From: SG8-41 sp035456985
GTDB taxonomy: Bacteria; Pseudomonadota; Gammaproteobacteria; Burkholderiales; SG8-41
NCBI GenBank assembly: GCA_035456985.1
Contig: DATICE010000238.1
Span: forward strand, 1 to 12,848
Length of the DNA stretch: 12,848 nucleotides
Direction of reading: 5' to 3'
Part shown: piece by piece, positions 7,396-12,848 of the stretch
How the letters are laid out: every line of letters begins with the position of its first letter
Numbering within the stretch: the stretch's first letter is position 1
Notes under the pieces: model-generated
What the model saw: only the letters and a program-made list of their open reading frames with translations
Told to the model about the DNA's origin: nothing
The model's database searches: none
Position numbers and translations under genes: made by a program

Positions 7396-7431
7396 GTGTT
7401 CAGACGCATGCAGGTTTCTCGGGCGTTTTGC

Positions 7432-7487
7432 TAGTCACGCCGTACCAGTCACGTTTCATCAGTCACGCCCCATCAGTCACGGATTGT
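7432..7487 (-). repeat. Right arm: four 14-nt units, inverted copy of the left arm
   Basis: CAGTCAC, the exact reverse complement of the left-arm heptamer, begins at 7446, 7460 and 7474. A one-base variant, TAGTCAC, begins at 7432. Spacing is again exactly 14 nt. The arms can pair heptamer to heptamer: 7382 with 7432, 7368 with 7446, 7354 with 7460 and 7340 with 7474. This gives a long stem broken by 7x7-nt partly paired internal loops and closed by a 43-nt loop (7389-7431). The loop shows no terminator-type U-tract. The array ends 14 nt before the sucA start. Confidence 0.88.
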
Positions 7488-7501
7488 AAGCAGGTGACGT
7501 C

Positions 7502-10354
7502 ATGATGAAAGAGCAGCTCGGAAACTCCTATCTGTTCGGCGCGAACGCGCCGTTCATCGAGGCGCTCTACGACGCCTGGCTCATTGATCCCGCGGCGGTC
7601 GACGCGCGCTGGCGCGATTACTTCGAGGAGCTGCAACGGCTTGAGGGCGGGGCCGCGGATGTATCCCATTTCGAGGTGCAGGATCGCTTCGCCCGTCTCG
7701 CCCGGGAGCGTCGCACGGGCGGCGCGACGGTGCTCATCACCCGCCCGCAGCTCGGGGAGAAGCAGTTCGGCGTGCTGCAGCTGATATCGGCCCACCGCTT
7801 CCTGGGGGTGCGCCATGCCGACATCGATCCCCTCAGGCGCCAGGAGAAACCAAAGATTCCCGAGCTCGACCCGGCGTTCTACGGGCTCGGCGCAGCCGAC
7901 ATGGAGACGGTTTTCAACACCGGCACCCTGGTCGGGCCGCGGGAGATGAAGCTCGCGGACATCCTGCAGTTCCTCAGGGACACCTACTGCCGGACCATCG
8001 GCGTCGAGTACATGTACATCACCGACATGGCGCAGAAGCGCTGGGTGCAGGAGCGGCTGGAGACCGTCCGCTCGGCGCCCGCCTATGACGCCGACTACAA
8101 GAAGCACATCCTCGAGCGGCTGACCGCCGCCGAGACGCTGGAGAAATACCTGCACACCAAGTATGTCGGGCAGAAGCGCTTCTCGCTCGAGGGCGGGGAA
8201 TCGCTGATCCCGCTCCTCGACCATCTGCTCCAGAGCGCCGGCAAGGCGGGCGTGCAGGAGCTTGTGATCGGCATGGCGCACCGCGGCCGCATCAATGTGC
8301 TCGTCAACACCATGGGCAAGATGCCGAAGGACCTGTTCGCGGAGTTCGAGGGCAAGCATGATGACGAGCTGCTCGCCGGCGACGTCAAGTACCACCAGGG
8401 CTTCTCGTCCAACGTCATGACCCCGGGCGGGCCGATGCACGTCACGCTCGCGTTCAATCCTTCCCACCTTGAGATCGTCAACCCGGTGGTCGTGGGCTCG
8501 GTGCGCGCGCGCCAGCACCGCCGCCGTGACCACACCGGCGACCAGGTGTTGCCGGTGCTGATCCACGGCGACGCCGCCTTCGCGGGGCAGGGCGTGAACA
8601 TGGAAACCTTCGAGATGGCGCAAACACGGGGCTATGGCACGAGCGGCACGGTGCACATCGTCGTCAACAACCAGATCGGATTCACCTGTTCGGATCTGCG
8701 CGACGCGCGCTCGACGCTCTATTGCACCGACATCGCGAAGATGCTGGAAGTGCCGATCTTCCACGTCAACGGCGACGACCCCGAGGCGGTGTGCCTCGTG
8801 ACGGAAATCGCGCTCGATTATCGGCAGAAGTTCGACAAGGACGTGGTGGTGGATCTCGTTTGCTACCGGCGCCTCGGGCACAACGAGCAGGACGAGCCGA
8901 TGGTGACCCAGCCGCTGATGTACAAGACGATTGCGAAGCTGCCCACCACGCGCCAGCTCTACGCCGACCGGCTGGCGCAGGAGGGCGTAATCGCCGCCGG
9001 CGGTGGCGACGAGATGGTCGCGAGCTGCCGCAAAGCGCTCGACGGCGGCCACCACACCAACAAGACCATACTCGGGAGCTACAAGCCGCCGTTCGAGATC
9101 GACTGGAGCCGCTACCGGGGATCGAAGTGGAACGAGCGCGACGACACGCGCCTGCCGCTCGAGACCCTGAAGATGCTCGGGGAGCGCATCACCACCGTTC
9201 CCGGCAATTTCAAGCTTCACCCCTCGGTGAGCCGCATCATCGAGAACCGGCGCCTGATGGCGCAGGGCAAGCTCGCGCTCGACTGGGGCATGGCTGAGCA
9301 CCTCGCCTTCGCCACGCTGCTCCATGAAGGCTACGCGGTCCGGCTCTCGGGGCAGGACAGCGCGCGCGGCACCTTCTTCCATCGCCACGCCGTGCTGCAC
9401 GACCAGAATCGCGAGCGCTGGGACCAGGGCACCTACGTGCCGCTGCAGCACGTGAGCGACAAGCAGGGGGATTTCGTCGTCATCGACTCGCTGCTCTCGG
9501 AGGAGGCCGTGATGGGGTTCGAGTACGGCTATTCGACCTCGGCCCCCAATGAGCTCGTGATCTGGGAGGCCCAGTTTGGAGATTTCGCCAACGGCGCGCA
9601 GGTCGTGATCGACCAGTTCATCGCCTCGGGCGAAGCGAAATGGGGCCGGCTGTGCGGGCTGGTGCTGATGCTCCCGCACGGCTACGAGGGGCAGGGACCG
9701 GAGCATTCCTCGGCGCGCATCGAGCGCTACATGCAGCTCTGCGCGGACTACAACATGCAGGTCTGCATCCCGGCAACACCGGTGCAGCTCTACTATCTGC
9801 TGCGGCGGCAGATGGTCCGGCCGTTCAGGAAGCCCCTGATCCTCTTCACGCCGAAGAGCCTCCTGCGTCACAAGGAGTCAGTCTCTCCGCTCGAGGAGTT
9901 CGCCGCCGACAAGTTCAAGCCGGTCAATGAGGACTGGGATGCGAAGGACATCGAACCCGAGAAGGTGAAGCGCGTGGTGTTCTGCAGCGGCAAGGTCTAT
10001 TACGATCTGCGCGCCGAGCGCAATGCGCGGGGACTGCGGGACCTGCCGCTCGCCCGCATCGCCCAGCTCTATCCCTTCCCGCACGAGGATTTGCAGGCGC
10101 AGATCGAGCGCTACGGGAGAGCGACCGAGATCGTGTGGTGCCAGGAGGAGCCGCGCAACCAGGGCGCGTGGCACCGCATCCAGCACTACCTCGAGCGCCA
10201 CATGCTGCCGCATCAGAAACTGATCTACGCCGGGCGGGAGTCATCCGCATCGCCCGCTGCGGGCTACAAGTCGCTGCACGACCGGCAGCAGAAGGAGCTG
10301 GTGGAGCTCGCGCTTTCCGTGGGCGTCGCATCGCGCGCGGACGGGGTCGCGTAG
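7502..10354 (+). CDS. sucA: 2-oxoglutarate dehydrogenase E1 component (thiamine diphosphate-dependent)
   Basis: Decarboxylates 2-oxoglutarate and transfers the succinyl group to the lipoyl arm of SucB. The protein is 950 residues (E. coli 933). The N-terminal E2-binding segment starts with YLFGANAPFIEALYDAW (9-25). Active-site His260 (GMAHRGR) and His298 (VKYHQG) have the same numbers as in E. coli. The thiamine diphosphate motif runs from GDAAFAGQG (Asp357) to NNQ (Asn389-Asn390). A transketolase-like central domain and a C-terminal domain with EEPRNQGAW follow. AGGTGA at 7492-7497 precedes two consecutive ATGs (7502, 7505); either could be used. sucB begins 9 nt after the stop. Separated from gltA by the inverted heptamer array. 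Confidence 0.97.
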   Translation: MMKEQLGNSYLFGANAPFIEALYDAWLIDPAAVDARWRDYFEELQRLEGGAADVSHFEVQDRFARLARERRTGGATVLITRPQLGEKQFGVLQLISAHRFLGVRHADIDPLRRQEKPKIPELDPAFYGLGAADMETVFNTGTLVGPREMKLADILQFLRDTYCRTIGVEYMYITDMAQKRWVQERLETVRSAPAYDADYKKHILERLTAAETLEKYLHTKYVGQKRFSLEGGESLIPLLDHLLQSAGKAGVQELVIGMAHRGRINVLVNTMGKMPKDLFAEFEGKHDDELLAGDVKYHQGFSSNVMTPGGPMHVTLAFNPSHLEIVNPVVVGSVRARQHRRRDHTGDQVLPVLIHGDAAFAGQGVNMETFEMAQTRGYGTSGTVHIVVNNQIGFTCSDLRDARSTLYCTDIAKMLEVPIFHVNGDDPEAVCLVTEIALDYRQKFDKDVVVDLVCYRRLGHNEQDEPMVTQPLMYKTIAKLPTTRQLYADRLAQEGVIAAGGGDEMVASCRKALDGGHHTNKTILGSYKPPFEIDWSRYRGSKWNERDDTRLPLETLKMLGERITTVPGNFKLHPSVSRIIENRRLMAQGKLALDWGMAEHLAFATLLHEGYAVRLSGQDSARGTFFHRHAVLHDQNRERWDQGTYVPLQHVSDKQGDFVVIDSLLSEEAVMGFEYGYSTSAPNELVIWEAQFGDFANGAQVVIDQFIASGEAKWGRLCGLVLMLPHGYEGQGPEHSSARIERYMQLCADYNMQVCIPATPVQLYYLLRRQMVRPFRKPLILFTPKSLLRHKESVSPLEEFAADKFKPVNEDWDAKDIEPEKVKRVVFCSGKVYYDLRAERNARGLRDLPLARIAQLYPFPHEDLQAQIERYGRATEIVWCQEEPRNQGAWHRIQHYLERHMLPHQKLIYAGRESSASPAAGYKSLHDRQQKELVELALSVGVASRADGVA

Positions 10355-10363
10355 GAAACCGCA

Positions 10364-11596
10364 ATGCTGGTCGAGGTCAAGGTTCCGCAGCTCTCGGAGT
10401 CGGTCGCGGAGGCGACGCTCCTCACCTGGCACAAGAAGGCCGGCGAGCGCGTCAAGCGCGACGAGAACCTGGTCGATATCGAGACCGACAAGGTCGTGCT
10501 CGAGACGCCGGCGCCGGAGTCGGGCGTGATCATCAGGATCATCAAGGGCGACGGCGGCACCGTGGTGAGCAACGAGGTGATCGCGCAGATCGACACCGAA
10601 GGCAAGGCGGACGCCCCCGCTGCCGCCGCGAAGGGCGCCGTGAAGGAGCCCGCGAGCGCGCCGGCGAAGCCCGCGGCGCCGGCTGCAATGCCGGCTGCGC
10701 GCAAGCTCGCGGCCGAGAAGGGCGTGGACACCGCCGCTTTGGGCGGCACCGGGCGCGGAGGACGCGTCACCAGGGAGGACGTGCAGCAGGCGGCGGAGGG
10801 CAAAGCGCGTCCGCCGGCGATGCCCGCCCCGCCAGCCGAAGCCCCGGCAGGTCGCAGGCCGGGGGCCCCGGCCGTGGCGCCCGTCGCGCCCGGGGAGCGT
10901 CCCGAGCAGCGCGTGCCGATGTCGCGTTTGCGCGCGCGCGTCGCGGAGCGCCTGGTGCAGTCCCAGCGCGAGTCGGCGATCCTCACCACCTTCAACGAAG
11001 TCAACCTGCAGGCGGTGATCGAGCTGCGCAACCGCTACCGGGAGCGCTTCGAGAAGGAGCACGGCGTGCGGCTCGGCTTCATGTCGTTCTTCGTGAAGGC
11101 GGTGGTGCACGCCCTGCGGAAATTCCCCATCGTGAACGCCTCGATCGACGGCACCGACGTCGTCTACCACGGCTACCACGACATCGGGATCGCGGTCGCG
11201 AGCCCGCGCGGACTCGTGGTCCCGATCCTGCGCGACGCGGGCGAGCTCTCCCTGGCCGAGATCGAGAAGAGAATCGCGGACTTCGGCAAGCGCGCGCAGG
11301 AAGGCAAGCTCACGATCGAGGAGCTGACCGGCGGCACCTTCTCGATCTCCAACGGCGGGGTCTTCGGCTCGATGCTCTCCACCCCGATCATCAATCCGCC
11401 GCAGAGCGCGATTCTCGGCGTGCACGCCACCCGCGAGCGGCCGGTCGCGGAGAACGGGCAGGTGGTAATTCGCCCGGTCAACTACCTCGCACTCTCCTAC
11501 GACCACCGCATCATCGACGGGCGCGAGGCGGTGCTCTCCCTCGTCGCCATCAAGGAAGCCCTCGAGGACCCCGCCCGCATCCTGCTCGATGTCTGA
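10364..11596 (+). CDS. sucB: 2-oxoglutarate dehydrogenase E2 (dihydrolipoyl succinyltransferase)
   Basis: Core of the 2-oxoglutarate dehydrogenase complex; moves the succinyl group from the lipoyl arm to CoA. The 410-residue protein has one lipoyl domain (1-78) with lipoylated Lys43 in ETDKVVLE. An Ala/Pro-rich linker follows (about 81-108), then a peripheral subunit-binding domain (about 109-145; ARKLAAEKG...GRGGRVTREDV), a second Pro/Ala linker (146-180) and the catalytic domain (about 183-410). The catalytic motif SYDHRIIDGREAV has His381 and Asp385. ETDKV rather than the PDH-type signature, a single lipoyl domain and the position after sucA support SucB. AGGA at 10353-10356 overlaps the sucA stop and serves as the ribosome binding site, 7 nt from the ATG. 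Confidence 0.97.
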   Translation: MLVEVKVPQLSESVAEATLLTWHKKAGERVKRDENLVDIETDKVVLETPAPESGVIIRIIKGDGGTVVSNEVIAQIDTEGKADAPAAAAKGAVKEPASAPAKPAAPAAMPAARKLAAEKGVDTAALGGTGRGGRVTREDVQQAAEGKARPPAMPAPPAEAPAGRRPGAPAVAPVAPGERPEQRVPMSRLRARVAERLVQSQRESAILTTFNEVNLQAVIELRNRYRERFEKEHGVRLGFMSFFVKAVVHALRKFPIVNASIDGTDVVYHGYHDIGIAVASPRGLVVPILRDAGELSLAEIEKRIADFGKRAQEGKLTIEELTGGTFSISNGGVFGSMLSTPIINPPQSAILGVHATRERPVAENGQVVIRPVNYLALSYDHRIIDGREAVLSLVAIKEALEDPARILLDV

Positions 11597-11602
11597 AGCA
11601 CA

Positions 11603-11644
11603 AATTCCCTCCCCCTTGATGGGGAAGGGTTAGGGTGGGGGTGA
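11603..11644. repeat. REP-like GC-rich intergenic element between sucB and lpdA
   Basis: A C-rich half (11607-11615) faces a G-rich half (11621-11641). CCCTCCCC-type sequence can pair with GGGGAAGGG around a 5-nt loop (TTGAT, 11616-11620), giving two 4-bp helices around a C-A mismatch. The minus-strand translation reads LTPTLTLPHQGGG, a peptide style I associate with false translations of a widespread family of proteobacterial intergenic repeats. It differs in base composition from the flanking genes and contains no coding signal. Confidence 0.6.
11621..11641 (+). promoter_or_regulatory. Potential G-quadruplex motif upstream of lpdA
   Basis: Four G-runs lie on the coding strand at 11621-11624, 11627-11629, 11633-11635 and 11637-11641. 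They are separated by loops of 2, 3 and 1 nt, which fits the G3+N1-7 pattern. The motif would be in the sucB-lpdA mRNA and ends 10 nt before the AGGTGG ribosome binding site of lpdA. It competes with the local hairpin for the same Gs. Function is not shown. Confidence 0.4.
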
Positions 11645-11660
11645 GAAGCACAGGTGGAAA

Positions 11661-12848
11661 ATGGCAATGAAGTCCTTTGACGTTGTAGTCATCGGCGCCG
11701 GCCCCGGCGGCTACATCGCCGCGATCCGCGCCGCGCAGCTCGGGCTCTCGACCGCATGTATCGACGAATGGCGGAGCGCCGACGGCAAGCCCGCGCTCGG
11801 CGGCACCTGCACCAACGTCGGCTGCATTCCCTCGAAGGCGCTGCTGCAGTCCTCGGAGAACTATCACCATGCCGCCCACGGCTTCGCGGATCACGGCATC
11901 CAGGTGAAGGGCCTCGCGCTCGACCTCGCGCAGATGCTCAGGCGCAAGGAGAAGGTGGTCCGGCAGAACAACGACGGCATCGTGTATCTCTTCAGGAAGA
12001 ACAAAGTCACGTTCTTCCACGGCCGCGGCAGCTTCGCGGGAGGAAGCGCCGGTGCGTGGCAGGTCAAGGTGGCGGGCGGCGCGGAGGAGGCGATCACGGC
12101 GCGCCAGGTCATCGTCGCGACCGGCTCCAGTCCGCGCCCCCTGCCGGGCATCGCCTTCGATAACAAGCTCGTGCTCGACAACGCGGGGGCGCTGGCGCTG
12201 CCGGAGGTCCCGCGCCGGCTCGGCGTCATCGGGGCGGGCGTGATCGGTCTCGAGATGGGCAGCGTGTGGCGGCGGCTCGGGGCGGAAGTCACGATGCTGG
12301 AAATGCTGGAGACCTTCCTGCCCGCCGCGGACGAGGCGGTGGCAAAGGAGGCGTGGAAGATTTTTACCAAGGAGCAGGGCCTCGACATCGTTCTCGGTGC
12401 CGCCATCGCGCGCGTGGCGTGCGGCAAGAAAGGCGTGACGGTGGAGTATTCGGTGAAAAGCGGTGGCGAGCGCAAGCTCGAGTGCGACCGACTGATCGTG
12501 TCCATCGGTCGGGTGCCGAACACGCAGGGTCTCAACGCCGAGGCGGCCGGGCTCAAGCTCGACGCGCGGGGATGCATCGAGGTCGACCCCGAGTGCCGCA
12601 CGAATCTCGCCGGCGTGTGGGCGATCGGGGATGTCGTGCGCGGGCCCATGCTCGCGCACAAGGCCGAGGAGGAGGGCGTCGCGGTCGCCGAGCGCGCGGC
12701 GGGCCGCCACGGGCACGTCGATTTCAACACCATTCCCTGGGTCATCTACACCGCGCCCGAGATCGCCTGGGTCGGCCGCACCGAGCGCGAGCTGAAGAGC
12801 GCCGGGGTGCAGGTACGGACCGGCCAGTTCCCGTTCATGGCGAACGGC
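11661..12848 (+). CDS. lpdA: Dihydrolipoyl dehydrogenase (E3), 3' end cut by the window edge
   Basis: FAD enzyme that reoxidises the dihydrolipoyl arm of SucB (and often of the pyruvate dehydrogenase and glycine cleavage systems) with NAD. The visible 396 codons are open to the right edge. The family is about 475 residues, so roughly 80 C-terminal residues, including the His-Glu active-site pair of the dimer interface, are outside. The FAD motif GAGPGG is at 12-17, the redox disulfide Cys50/Cys55 in GGTCTNVGCIPSK, the NAD motif GAGVIG at 191-196, and the second FAD contact AIGD with Asp324. AGGTGG at 11652-11657 allows a start at 11661 or at the ATG at 11667; I chose the first. Its position after sucB makes it the E3 of this complex. 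Confidence 0.95.
   Translation, partial: MAMKSFDVVVIGAGPGGYIAAIRAAQLGLSTACIDEWRSADGKPALGGTCTNVGCIPSKALLQSSENYHHAAHGFADHGIQVKGLALDLAQMLRRKEKVVRQNNDGIVYLFRKNKVTFFHGRGSFAGGSAGAWQVKVAGGAEEAITARQVIVATGSSPRPLPGIAFDNKLVLDNAGALALPEVPRRLGVIGAGVIGLEMGSVWRRLGAEVTMLEMLETFLPAADEAVAKEAWKIFTKEQGLDIVLGAAIARVACGKKGVTVEYSVKSGGERKLECDRLIVSIGRVPNTQGLNAEAAGLKLDARGCIEVDPECRTNLAGVWAIGDVVRGPMLAHKAEEEGVAVAERAAGRHGHVDFNTIPWVIYTAPEIAWVGRTERELKSAGVQVRTGQFPFMANG

Larger units (their letters stand above)
11595..11652. repeat. 8-bp direct repeat GAAGCACA bracketing the REP-like element
   Basis: GAAGCACA occurs at 11595-11602, starting within the sucB stop codon, and again at 11645-11652, just before the lpdA ribosome binding site. 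The 42 bp between the copies are the GC-rich element. This arrangement resembles a target-site duplication, but an 8-bp match over this distance could also arise by chance. Confidence 0.55.

Noticed and set aside
7396..7431. Possible terminator or sucA promoter in the centre of the array
   Set aside because: No GC stem followed by a T-tract and no -35/-10 pair of useful quality at a normal spacing.
7463..9871. Very long antisense open frame (about 800 codons) opposite sucA
   Set aside because: It is an exact shadow of a well-supported sucA, its translation is rich in Arg, His, Ala and Val with no recognisable domain, and long antisense frames are expected at this GC content and codon use.
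11550..12716. Minus-strand open frame opposite lpdA and through the sucB-lpdA gap
   Set aside because: A shadow of lpdA. Its one distinctive stretch (LTPTLTLPHQGGG) is the false translation of the REP-like element, not a protein motif.
1..12848. CRISPR array, tRNA or rRNA gene, insertion sequence, toxin-antitoxin or phage genes
   Set aside because: None seen. The only periodic repeat has a 14-nt period with inverted arms, unlike a CRISPR array, and the coding sequence is accounted for by central metabolism genes.

Overview
This high-GC window looks chromosomal and most resembles a betaproteobacterium. That placement rests on the E. coli-type four-subunit succinate dehydrogenase (SdhB with an Asp in the [2Fe-2S] loop), the LDH-like ~330-residue malate dehydrogenase, and the order sdhCDAB-sdhE-gltA-sucA-sucB-lpdA. 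It is inferred from memory of gene order and protein style, not from a search. The density of coding sequence is very high and no gene is visibly broken.

Layout. The minus strand (1-2157) carries mdh followed by prpC (2-methylcitrate synthase). The 3' end of prpC runs off the left edge. A 347-bp divergent control region (2158-2504) follows, with a good sigma70-like promoter for mdh and a weaker one for the plus-strand operon. The plus strand then runs without interruption: sdhC, sdhD, sdhA and sdhB (complex II), sdhE (FAD assembly factor), gltA (citrate synthase), sucA and sucB (E1 and E2 of 2-oxoglutarate dehydrogenase) and lpdA (E3). lpdA is cut by the right edge after 396 codons. Gaps are 27 nt or less, or overlaps, except at sdhB-sdhE (37 nt), gltA-sucA (172 nt) and sucB-lpdA (64 nt).

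Function. Together the genes encode a large part of the TCA cycle: malate to oxaloacetate (Mdh), oxaloacetate plus acetyl-CoA to citrate (GltA), 2-oxoglutarate to succinyl-CoA (SucAB-Lpd) and succinate to fumarate (SdhABCD). PrpC links the cycle to propionyl-CoA disposal by consuming oxaloacetate next to the gene that makes it. Key catalytic and cofactor residues are present in each complete enzyme, and many fall at the same residue numbers as in E. coli.

The non-routine material is in the two wider plus-strand gaps. The gltA-sucA gap holds five copies of GTGACTG at exactly 14-nt spacing, a 43-nt spacer, then four copies of the reverse complement, again at exactly 14-nt spacing. This is a large segmented inverted repeat that I do not recognise. 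The sucB-lpdA gap holds a short GC-rich REP-like element flanked by an 8-bp direct repeat. Its G-rich half fits the G-quadruplex pattern and lies just upstream of the lpdA ribosome binding site. I saw no evidence of a new defence or mobile system, CRISPR array, rRNA or tRNA gene.
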